This document shows positions 13,634-24,000 of a stretch of DNA of 64,000 nucleotides, in pieces. The notes under the pieces are model-generated. The model was given only the letters and a program-made list of their open reading frames with translations. It searched no databases and had not been told where the DNA came from. Source of the stretch: Atopsyche davidsoni (taxonomy: Eukaryota; Arthropoda; Insecta; Trichoptera; Hydrobiosidae); contig JAILWY010000001.1 in assembly GCA_022113835.1 (NCBI GenBank), positions 12,578,501 to 12,642,500 of the forward strand, read 5' to 3'. How positions within the stretch are numbered: the stretch's first letter is position 1; each line of letters starts with the position of its first letter. The translations under genes were made by a program, and so were the position numbers.

Positions 13634-14397
13634 GTATTGTAAACAATATATGCAATTTATAACAAAAAATAACAGCTCAGAGAACACTTTTGTTTGTAAG
13701 TGTTTTCGCCGTTCAAGGGCTTATTTAGATTCTATATGGTGAAAACGCATATAAAAAAATGTTACCTCCTAGCCATTCCAATTTATAATTTCTCAATCTC
13801 AAATTAAACCGGCCTTCGTAGATTCATACATCAAAAAAAAAAAAGCTATGAGCATGGAAAGGCTAAGCGCGTTTTGGTCTAACACAGATAATTCGAAAAG
13901 TCGAATCTGACATCTCGCCGCTAAATAAATCGTTAGAAAAAGAAAGCCTTTCTAAGGGAACCGTTTATAATTCCGGCCCCACGGAAGTCATTCCTCCGTA
14001 AATCACTTGCATCATGACGGCAGCCATGGCCCCCGAGCCAACAAACAGCGCGGCTCAGTTGTGCCGCACCAACGTGAGTTTAGAACACGCTGTAATTGAT
14101 AGTGTATTGAGTGATAATATACGAGTATGTTGTATTGATAACGTAAGCATGACCTAAGAATGAAGATAGTCTGATTTTTGAGTTATGCCTATGACGGAGA
14201 AAAACATCTGATGGTATTTAATGCTATTTTTACTTGTAAATAAAAAATGCTTACAACAATAATTTCTAGTTAAAAAAATATTCACAATCATTAAAAACGA
14301 ACAAATCTCTGATAAAAAAAGTATTTCTTCAATATTTATTTTCTGCTGATGAGTGCGGTCGTATAGTAAATAATATAAAATTTTACGTTAGTATATA

Positions 14398-14592
14398 AAT
14401 ATTTTGAATAAAAATACTTGAGTGATTTTCCACATTTTTGTTTTTATTAGTGACCGGTTTCGCCAACCTTTCACGTTGGCATTATCAAACAGAGACTCTG
14501 TTTGATAATGCCAACGTGAAAGGTTGGCGAAACCGGTCACTAATAAAAACAAAAATGTGGAAAATCACTCAAGTATTTTTATTCAAAATATT
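14398..14592. repeat. Perfect 97-bp-arm palindrome carrying a decayed hammerhead motif (Penelope-like terminal repeat)
   Basis: Positions 14398-14494 are the exact reverse complement of 14496-14592, with one spacer base (14495). Reading the right arm, TTGATAA (14502-14508) is followed by a perfect 6-bp stem GCCAAC/GTTGGC (14510-14515 with 14523-14528), then GAAAC and GTC (14536-14538). This is the order of a type I hammerhead with a very short stem III. The catalytic CTGATGA is changed at two positions, so it is probably inactive. Shortly downstream an ATGGAATTCCACC stretch (14596) resembles ATGGATCTTCACC downstream of the motif at 34012. Hammerheads in terminal repeats and inverted partial copies are known for Penelope-like elements; membership is inferred. 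Confidence 0.65.
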
Positions 14593-16424
14593 AAAATGGA
14601 ATTCCACCAAGTACTCTCTGTCAAAAATATTGAATTTCTTAGTATATAAAGGTAGACATATAATATTTATAAAATTTTTAAGATTATTTGGTTAGGTTAT
14701 TGCTTATACTTTTGCGTTGCAGCTGCTTGTGTTTATTTTCTTTGAATGTGTATATTCTAAGTTACTCGTACATTCCACGGTGAGTGCTTTTTATAACAGC
14801 TTCATTGCTAGTATATTGCGTCAGGCCAACTCCGGGCACTTGCAAAACCTTACGTATTTCCGTATCATGTGTATTCAAGAGATTTGAATTAAATGCCTTA
14901 ATTTAGAGCCTACGATAAAGTAGTTCATGTATTTTCAAGAGTTGATAAGATTAGATTTACGCCGTAAAACTAAGCGAGACAAAATTGTATTTTTTTAATA
15001 CGGAATTAAAAAGCATCAAAAGCTACGTACACAAAGGTAAGCAAAAAGCGAAATCACATAAAACAAAAAAAAACTCGTGCATTGCCTCCCTAATATCCGT
15101 GTACTTGGAAGTTATTACACGCATTTTATGAGTTATGAGTTTTCCCAAATCATCCACATTACATCTTTTTTAATCCCGCGACACCTCCCTAGCCCCTATT
15201 CCCCCGGCCATAAAGGCGCATTTCCAGCGCTTTATTGCCTCGGCGCAGTTATAACAGTTGCGCTGCGGAGAAATGTAAAAGGTACAAAATCTATTTATTA
15301 TTTCATTTGAATGGGTATAAAATTGATATCTAAATTCGATATAGCCCTGTTGTTTATTTTTCGAATAGTAATATTATTTGGCCATAAACGCGGACGTGAA
15401 TAGAAAGGCCAGGTAATAAATTGTGCCGGAAAGGTGTGTTTGCGAATGAAACCTAAGCTAGTTTTTCTTCCAGACCCCTCGGTTAGAGGCTGAGACGTGG
15501 CGTGTATGGCTGCGTTCAAAATTTCCATATTGAACTTATACTGCGATTAATTAAAACCTCCAATAGCGAAACTTTTATGGGCGCATTAATTTTCAATATT
15601 GCTGAATTAAACCAACATTATAAAAAGCCAATTATTTTCGAGTTGGAATATTTCAACGTTTAAATAAGTTATAATGTTATAGGTTTTTTTAAATGGAGAT
15701 GGATATAAAGAAAGCATATACCTCGTCTTTCTTTTGAAAATATATAATACTAGGGTGATCGTTTTTGTCGTGTTTATTTAATAAAATAACAAAAATAAAT
15801 GATATGATACCTCATGGGTTGTTATATATAATACTATGTATAATATGTTAATTATATCACAATAATGTAAAGACGTTGAATATTTGGATTCAAATTAAAT
15901 ATTACTTAAGACATGATATATTTTTAATTAGCCTTGTGATTTATTTGTAACTTAGATACTTTTAATTACTACGCAATCTTTTAAAGTAATCATGATGAAA
16001 TTAAGTGGTAAAACCTTTTCATAAAAAAAAGTCCGAATGAAAATAAATTTTTGAATGATCACTTTCCGTAATAATTCATTAAAATTTTTAGACAAGGAAC
16101 TGGAAAAAGACTGACAAAACGAAGATTCTACTGTTTGAGGCAAAACCAACTCGCTGTCTTTTCGAAGAAAAACAATATAAATTCTGATGAATTCATTACC
16201 GCAAATAAAATCCAAAGGCTGAGGCTTTGTAGGTAGAAGCAAAAATGTTTTTGAAACGTCGTATTATGACGAAAATGTATATGCATGCGTACAGTATAAT
16301 AATGTATGTAAAGTAAATGTAACTATTTTAAACAATGCACTGGGTAGTTTTAAGATAAATAATTAATAAATAAGATAAAATACATAAAACTGAATATTTT
16401 TGGGTTTCACAGAAGAAATTTATC

Positions 16425-18515
16425 AGATTTGTGTGTCCCGTGGGTAAATAGCCCGGCCCGTTGCCAAACCTATTTGATGACTGCATCATGACAATTATAT
16501 CGATTTAACTGAGCAGGTAGTGTAGGGCACAATTCCCGGCCTCGTGGAGCAGCACTTTGTCAGATCCCCAATAACGCATGCGTCTCGTTGGTAAATGGCC
16601 TAGCCTGTTGCCAAAAATCCGGGAGTGACTTATTTAATAATGGCATCATGACGAGCTTATCGATTTAACTGAGCAGGCAGTGTAGGGCACAAATCCCGGC
16701 TTCGTGAATAGCAATTTGTCGGATTCCCAATAACTCGTGCGACTCGTGGGTAAATAGCCCAGGTTGTTGCCAAACATCCGGCCATGACTTATTTAATTAC
16801 TTCATCATGACAAGCTTATAGATTTAACTGAGCAGGAAGCGTAGGGCACAAAACCCGGCTTCGTGAACAGCAATTTGTCATATCCCCAATAACACATGCG
16901 TTTCTCGGGTAAGTAGCCCGGTCCGTTAACAGACCGCCGGCAATTACTTATTTGATGACTACATCATGACAAGCCTATCGATTCAACTGAGCAGGAAGTG
17001 TAGGGCACAAATCCCGGCTTCGTGAACAGCAATTTGTCGGATTCCCAATATCTCGTGCGACTCGTGGGTAAATAGCCCAGGTTGTAGCCAAACATCCGGC
17101 AATGACTTATTTAATGACTGCATCATGACAAGCCTATCGATTCAACTGAGCAGGAAGTGTAGGGCACAAAACCCGGCTTCGTGAACAGCAATTTGTCGGA
17201 TTCCCAATATCTCGTGCGACTCGTGGGTAAATAGCCCAGGTTGTTGCCAAACATCCGGCAATGACTTATTTAATGACTGCATCATGACAAGCCTATCGAT
17301 TCAACTGAGCAGGAAGTGTAGGGCACAAATCCCGGCTTCGTGAACAGCAATTTGTCGGATTCCCAATAACGCATGCGTTTCTCGGGTAAGTAGCCCGGTC
17401 CGTTGACAGACCGCCGGCAATTACTTATTTGATGACTGCATCATGACAAGCTTATCGATTTTATTGAGCAGGTAATGTAAGGCACAAATCCCGGCTTCAT
17501 GAACAGCAATTTGTCAGATCCCCAATAACGCATGCGTTTCTCGGGTAAGTAGCCCGGTTCGTTATCAGACCGCCGGCAATTACTTATTTGATGACTACAT
17601 CATGACAAGGTTTATCGATTTAACTAAGCAGGTAGCGAAGGACACAAATCCCGGCTTCGTGAACAGCAATTTGTCGGATTCCCAATAACTCGTCCGACTC
17701 GTGGGTAAATAGCCCAGGTTGTTGCCAAACATCCGGCAATGTCTTATTTAATGACTGCATCATGACAAGCCTATCGATTTAACTGAGCAGGTAGTGTAGG
17801 GCACAAATCCCAGCTTCGTGAACAGCAATTTGTCAGATCCCGAATAACGCATGCGTTTCTCGGGTATGTAGCCCGGTTCGTTATCAGACCGCCGGCAATT
17901 ACTTTTTTGATGACTACATCATGACAAGGTTTATCGATTTAACTAAGCAGGTAGCGAAGGACACAAATCCCGGCTTCGTGAACAGCAATTTGTCGGATTC
18001 CCAATAACTCGTGCGACTCGTGGGTAAATAGCCCAGGTTGTTGCCAAACATCCGGCAATTACTTATTTAATGACTTCATCATGACAAGCTTATAGATTTA
18101 ACAGAGCAGGAAGTGTAGGGCACAAATCCCGGCTTCATGAACAGCAATTTGTCAGATCCCCAATAACGCATGCGTTTCTCGGGTAAGTAGCCCGGTTCGT
18201 TATCAGACCGCCGGCAATTACTTTTTTGATGACTGCATCATGACAAGCTTATCGATTTAATTGAGCAGGTAGTGTAAGGCACAAATCCCAGCTTCGTGAA
18301 CAGCAATTTGTCAGATCCCGAATAACGCATGCGTTTCTCGGGTAAGTAGCCCGGTTCGTTATCAGACCGCCGGCAATTACTTTTTTGATGACTACATCAT
18401 GACAAGGCTTATCGATTTAACTAAGCAGGTAGCGAAGGACACAAATCCCGGCTTCGTGAACAGCAATTAGTCGGATCCGCAATAACGCGTGCGTCTCGTG
18501 TGTAAATAACCCGGC
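16425..18515. repeat. Tandem satellite array, ~13 units of 159/160 bp
   Basis: The anchor CCAATAAC (or a one-base variant) recurs at 16568, 16727, 16886, 17045, 17204, 17363, 17522, 17682, 17841, 18001, 18160, 18319 and 18479, always 159 or 160 bp apart. A diverged first unit starts about 16425 and a partial last unit ends about 18515. Units share cores such as GCATCATGACAAG, GGCACAAATCCCGG and GAACAGCAATTTGTC. No ORF crosses the array with protein character. It sits wholly inside the intron of the LRR gene. Its origin is unknown. Confidence 0.93.
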
Positions 18516-19015
18516 CAGACGGGCTGCAGCGCGGCGTGTCAGGACGTCGCGGTTAATTTTTGTCACGCGAGAACTTCGCCGGCTTAATTTAACAAACTTG
18601 TAGGTTCGGCTAGTGTCGTAAAAATAATGGGATGTTGTTTTTGTTAATGAAAATAGCTGGGGCTTACGCACGCGAATTTTGGCAAAATTTTCAGACAGAG
18701 TTTTAAAACATAATTTTTCAAATTAAATATTTGTCTCCGGGCTTTTGAAAGTAAATATGACATTTAAAATAATTATTTTAGTAAATACACTCAAAAAACG
18801 TATTAATTATTCTGTCTTTGTTAAAAAAAGGTATATGGTAGCAATTTAGAATTTTTTTATTTTAGAAAATATTTATGAATATTACGAGTGAAGAATGTTA
18901 TTTTGTGATTTATAAATACGTTCGTGAGTCATATTGGTAGCAAAGTAATATGTATTGCTAAAATGGGCACATTTTATTTTTTAAATATTAATAGTGGTGT
19001 TTATTTGGTCACCAG

Positions 19016-20101
19016 GTGCTGTGCAACACGGGAGGGCTGGTGGAGATTCCATTGCAGTCCTTGCCGGCGTCCGTGGAACATCTCTCTCTCACCAGAAACC
19101 ACTTTCACGTCATCCGAAGTGACGCGTTCTCCGGGCTCAAGCTGCTGCGAAAGGTTTCGCTGGACGGGAACAACATCTCCGCCATCAAGCCCTTTGCCTT
19201 CCGTGGCCTGCCGCGCCTCAAGGAGCTGTCCATTCAGCACACTCCCCTTGCGACTCTCAACCAGTTCGCATTTGCCGGGTTGCAGAACCTGTCGTCTATA
19301 TTTCTGGGCCACAACAAGATAGTGCAGATCGAAGGCTACGCCTTCGCCGGGACCAACTACCTCAAGTCCATCATGCTCAACAACAACCCCCTGCACAAGA
19401 TCATGACCAATGCTTTCTCCGGCCTCACCAACGTGGAGCACATCGTCTTTCCGTCCGGCATTCGATCGATAGAGCCGGACGCGTTTTACGGGCTGGACAT
19501 GGTCGGAATGATAAAGCTCGCCTTTATGGACTTGCCATCGTTAAAGCCGTACACGTTCCGAGGGATGTCGCACATTCACACTCTGGCCTTGCAGGAGTCC
19601 GATCTCGGCATAATCAGGATAGCGGCCTTCGACGGGCTCTCCTACGTTGACAATCTTAACTTTTACAATAACAAAATAGACGCAGTGCAAGAATTGAATA
19701 TCGGGTACAATAACAGTGTGAGAGTATTGAGATTGCACGGAAACCACTTGCTGGAGATCCCGGGCCCCGGAGCCGTGACCATCGAGGGAGTGGAGGTGCT
19801 CATCGTCACGGGCAACCACTTCCCGTGCGAGTGTCGCGTGCAGTCCTTGATGGACGGACCTCTCGGGAATTCTTCGTCAGGAGACTTCGTCAGCACCAAC
19901 TTCTGCATATCTCCCTTAAAGTATCAAGGGAAGACGCTGGCCGAGGCGGACGACATCGGGCGCTGTCACGAGCAGGTCACGAAGGGCAACTTGGACTCGT
20001 CCAAGAATAACGCCAGCAGCAGAGCGAGCGCCGAGACGGAGCTGTCCGTCTTGTACTCGGCTATCGTCTTAATGTTTTCAATTATACCCGGGCTGTTGTG
20101 A
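19016..20101 (+). CDS. LRR cell-surface protein, terminal coding exon (LRRs, C-cap, hydrophobic tail)
   Basis: The exon follows a TTTGGTCACCAG acceptor and reads 361 codons to TGA. It starts with VLCNTGG, which completes the LRRNT cap (C-x3-C-x-C-x7-C across the splice). About ten LRRs follow, almost all 24 residues long (full-protein residues ~58-296), with the extracellular LxxLxLxxNxFxxIxxxAFxGL pattern. An LRRCT cap starts at NHFPCEC (cysteines 309, 311, 335, 355). Sequons for N-glycosylation lie near residues 91, 129, 270, 323 and 370. After a short Ser/Asn/Ala-rich spacer the protein ends in ~19 hydrophobic residues (381-399) with no cytoplasmic tail, which fits a GPI-anchor signal better than an ordinary transmembrane segment. 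The role is probably adhesion or receptor function at the cell surface, as in neuronal insect LRR proteins. I cannot name the ortholog. GC content is far higher than in the flanks, as expected of a constrained exon. Confidence 0.9.
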   Translation: MLCNTGGLVEIPLQSLPASVEHLSLTRNHFHVIRSDAFSGLKLLRKVSLDGNNISAIKPFAFRGLPRLKELSIQHTPLATLNQFAFAGLQNLSSIFLGHNKIVQIEGYAFAGTNYLKSIMLNNNPLHKIMTNAFSGLTNVEHIVFPSGIRSIEPDAFYGLDMVGMIKLAFMDLPSLKPYTFRGMSHIHTLALQESDLGIIRIAAFDGLSYVDNLNFYNNKIDAVQELNIGYNNSVRVLRLHGNHLLEIPGPGAVTIEGVEVLIVTGNHFPCECRVQSLMDGPLGNSSSGDFVSTNFCISPLKYQGKTLAEADDIGRCHEQVTKGNLDSSKNNASSRASAETELSVLYSAIVLMFSIIPGLL

Positions 20102-20350
20102 CGGCCGGCTCGACCTCCGCAGACGGCGCGCGCCTAGAGCGGCCGGGGTCGCGGGGCTGACGTCTGCCGTCTGGCTTTATCCGATGGACGATGAAGGCCC
20201 GCTAATAGAACGAGTGAAGCGGAAAATGTGCCAAATTTTACTGAACGGATGATCTCGTGGGACGATTATATTTTACGTGGGTAAGCTAAATAAATACAAG
20301 ACTGCTAATGTTTGTGGAAAATCTACGCAATAAAATGTGCTTCGAGCCTT
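20102..20350 (+). other. Putative 3' UTR of the LRR gene with two poly(A) signals
   Basis: The sequence after the TGA starts GC-rich and turns AT-rich. Two canonical AATAAA hexamers occur at 20289-20294 and 20329-20334, either of which could define the transcript end shortly downstream. The exact cleavage site cannot be read. Confidence 0.55.
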
Positions 20351-20930
20351 CGTTCGGTCGAAAAAAGCTTTAAGAGACACTCTGTTATTATCAATCAAAT
20401 ATTAATAGTGCATATTTATAAATATCATTAAAATAAATTGGAATAATCATTGTGAAAAATTATGCAATCTTGGCGTATACGAAAATATGATAAATTTTGA
20501 GTTTATGCAAATTGATATCCTAAGCAATATAAATGTGTCATTGTTTCCCCCGCTTCGAAAAATCCCAAAATGTAGAAAGTAATCGCGGAGAATGCGAACT
20601 CTCAGAGAAGAGAAATGAAAATAACGCCCGTTGACTCACACTGCCGGCGGAGCGGCAAGTGAATAGTTGCGTATTTATGGGGCGAGCAGGAACCCCCGCC
20701 CAGGGCGCGCCTCGGCGGCTCCGTAGTCATTCAGTATAATCATCTTAGGTACACATATCGAATAAAAAATTACCAAAAGCATATCAAAATAACACTGTCC
20801 AAACACATATCGCATTCTAACGGAATCACAGTATTTACATTTTTTATGGGCGCACGCGGGAGCGGATGAACGGCCTGGAGAATGCAAAGGCCCCGCGGAG
20901 GAGCTCGGAATAATGTAAGGGATATGGAGA

Positions 20931-21048
20931 TGGGAGGGGGTGGGAGTGGGGGTGAGGGTAGGGGCGGCAGGTGTCACCCCCCCACCTCGCCCCCACCTCG
21001 CCCCCACCTCGCCCCCATCTCGCCACCCCCCTCGCCCCCGCCCCCCTG
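20931..21048. repeat. G-rich then C-rich low-complexity block with 11-bp CCCCCACCTCG repeats
   Basis: A G-run-rich half (about 20931-20970: GGGAGGGGGTGGGAGTGGGG) is followed by three to four copies of CCCCCACCTCG (about 20977-21030) and further C-runs. The two halves are partly complementary, so both a hairpin and G-quadruplexes are possible. It lies 0.8 kb after the LRR gene. ORFs across it are compositional artefacts. Confidence 0.85.
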
Positions 21049-24000
21049 ACCGCACGGCGCTCCTTACCCGAGTCTCCTGAAAATTTATTTGTCTCACTAA
21101 TCGTCCATTACTTCGGTTGTGAGTAAAATTTGCAATTTCATTTTTGTTATGTTTGGATTACTTTGCATATTGAAATATATTTACAATCATAATTATACAT
21201 TAATTTGGGTTTTGTATAATACAAGCTTTATTCTCAAGAGCCACGATCTTAAGGTTATTATATAATTTGTGTAAAATTTGCTACTTAGATCTTTTGTGTG
21301 AAGTTTTGGATATAGCAATAGGCTTTGGGAGTGGTACTTTTTTTTTTGACAGCTTACCGAAATGTCGAAAACTGTGAGATTGTGCTCATATCAATTATAA
21401 TCAGTGTACATTGTAAATATTATGAATATAAGTCAATTTTGTGTCAATAATAAATTAAATTGATTGAACAATTGTTAATCATAATATTCATCTACAATTC
21501 AAATTAACTCCAACCGCTAAGTGATTAGTATTTGGTTATATTATACATTTTATATATGAGACTATCAATATAAAATAGCCAACCTTATAATATATACGTC
21601 TCATGCAATCGTGTTGCGCATATCTATTGGTTTTTAAAAAATATTATACATAAGCAAAAACGGTTGATTGAAATATTTTAAAGTGAACCACAAACACAAT
21701 AACCATCATTTGAATATCATATAATCCGCGTCTTACCAGCGTAAAGCTCGCGGTTAAAAGACCAACAACATGCTGACTACAGTTAGTTTTTTTAATATTC
21801 TATGGTTTTTAATAATTAACCTATATTTTGATCTAGGATATTTATTTTTGTGGTAGCGTATTATTGTTTTTGTGATAAAAAACGATGTTTTCTCCCCGCA
21901 AGTCTGACGCGCGGGGAGGTGTGAGGTAATCCCATTACGCAAGCTCTCGGCTCGTTCATGTAAGTGTGTTGTTATTGTATGAGTTTTTTACATGCGATCT
22001 TTCGTAATCTGCTGATAGGTTCTCCGTCATACGTCAGCACCGAGGAACGCAGATAATAATTTGGAGTACATTCGTAATAGATTTTTTACTTCGCGCTCAC
22101 GTTGAAGCGAGTTTCACTAATCTTAATTTAGCGATTGTAGAGTTGGGAGAGTACCCTTTTCACAAAACACAATTTCAAGATTTTTTAAGATAACGTATTT
22201 GATAATAAGCATTTTGACTAACGTACATTTTCCGGTTGCTACCAATAGTTAAATAACATATACATTCCACCAATAATGACGACTGATGTTTGACTCAACA
22301 ATCTTGGAATTATTCGAAAAGAAGTTATCTATAATAACTATATTTATAATCATTATTGAATTTTTATATTGTTTTATAAATAAAAAATAAAAATTTTCAC
22401 CCTAAAAAAACATACATAAATATTCATGCAAAATAAATTTAAGTAGATTTTTAATTCGTGAGTGCATTCGTGAATTTTTCTACTGCCTATATTTTACGTA
22501 CATTTCAGTACATTAATATTTTGTCCGTTCTAAAAGTTTTAACACTCGGTTTTTGGATGATACCTTAATTTTTGAGTCACAGTGAATATAACAAATAAAA
22601 AGCACGCTTTCAAATTAGTTGAGCTATATTATTTTTAAAAAAGAAATGCATATTTTTTTCTTCGTTACTGGATATCATGGACGAGAATGGAATATGAAAT
22701 ATTTTCTGCAAAAGATATTTCTGCCGTCAAAACAACATTTTCACAACGACAGTTTGTCCTGTTCAAAGTTCTGAAGTATCACATGTCCAACGAACAAAAA
22801 GCAAGCGCGCTGCAATGGCGGACAGAGTGGGCGGGCTCACTATTTACATTTCTATCGGGCACTCTCGGGTGTAAACGTTTTCGATACATTAAATTGTGCC
22901 TTCGTGATATACAGTGCTGGAGGTACGCACTTTAGTGTCGGGCACAATCTATTGCGACCCCCTTTTGTAATTAACTCCGCGGCTATCTCAAGGTTGCCCC
23001 ATAAATACACCCGCACTGACATTCCGCCCTATTTAAAAGTAAAAAAAAAAAACTTTCAGTTTTGGTGACTTTTTTTATTTTGTCTCGAAAAAATACTCCC
23101 GGAAGGCATTGATACAACAAATGCTCGGTAAGCCATAGAATACATTTTTATTAGCCGTAAACACGATATATAGATAAAAACATCGATCTGGAAATAACCA
23201 AATGTACATTTGTGAAATTACATGTCGTTACGTTAAATAACTAGAGGTCGGAATTGAAAAGCCATACCAGTGGCGAATTAACATGTCAATTTATTTATTT
23301 TTGTTAAGTCACATATTTAAATTAATCGGTTTACTTAAATTTATGCAAGGATATTTTGACATGATTAAAAGTAGTTACAATGCTTATGTAAATTAAGTAT
23401 CTTATCTTAAATCTTGGTTGATTTATGTTTGACAAAATTTCATGTTCCATTAAAAATGATTACTATGTTTTTTGGACGTTATGTATCAAAATCTATTTCA
23501 ATATAAAAAAAAAATATATTCGTTAAAATGAAAAGAAAATAATTTTATAAACGTTTTTTTCAACGTAAATTGTATTATTTAAACATACTATAAATTTGCA
23601 AAAACTGATATGGGAGTTATTCAATAAAGTTTGGTCATACTTTTTGGTTTCAGCTTTTGATCTCTACACAAATCAAATATTCATTCTAATCAAATTCTCA
23701 TAATTTTCATTTTATTTCCTTTGAAAATAAAAGTTTGAATATATTTTATTTCTACACAAGAATGCTTGGCGGACGCAAGGATGTACACACACCCATTGTA
23801 TTATATCATATGGTAAAACTGAAACTATTCTTTGCAGCCCGAAGGTTTCCTTCATTCTTCTGGATTCTTTTTAGTAGTTTTCGTCACGTGCTTTAGCCAG
23901 ATTTGCAATTTCATCAAAGCGTCGTCTAGCGTATAAATTCAGAATTCACCAAAAAAATCACCACGACACGACAACCCCACGAGCATGTTAAATTAAACAT

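Larger units (their letters stand above)
12930..19015 (+). other. Large phase-0 intron of the LRR gene
   Basis: A 6,086-bp GT-AG intron links the two coding exons. Just inside the donor is a C-rich simple repeat (12934-12978). Further in are a solo LTR, a hammerhead-bearing palindrome and a 159-bp satellite array, each listed separately. A GC-richer block at about 13975-14080 is unexplained. The rest (13638-13970, 14100-14397, 14601-16424 and 18516-19015) is AT-rich with no recognisable gene. Confidence 0.8.

Noticed and set aside
14014..14073. Possible alternative first exon: ATG, 20 codons, then a GTGAGT donor in phase 0 with the LRR terminal exon
   Set aside because: It would give a product without a signal peptide and with an incomplete LRR N-cap. 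The exon at 12816 supplies both, so this is probably chance in a GC-richer patch.
14340..14370. CTGATGAGTGCGGTC as a further hammerhead
   Set aside because: No GAAA follows at stem II distance and no stem I partner was found.
19001..19441. ORFs opposite and out of frame with the LRR exon
   Set aside because: Shadow frames created by the long GC-rich coding exon.
20675..21097. 140-codon minus-strand ORF
   Set aside because: Its residues are almost entirely Gly/Arg/Pro/Thr from the G/C-run repeat; a low-complexity artefact.
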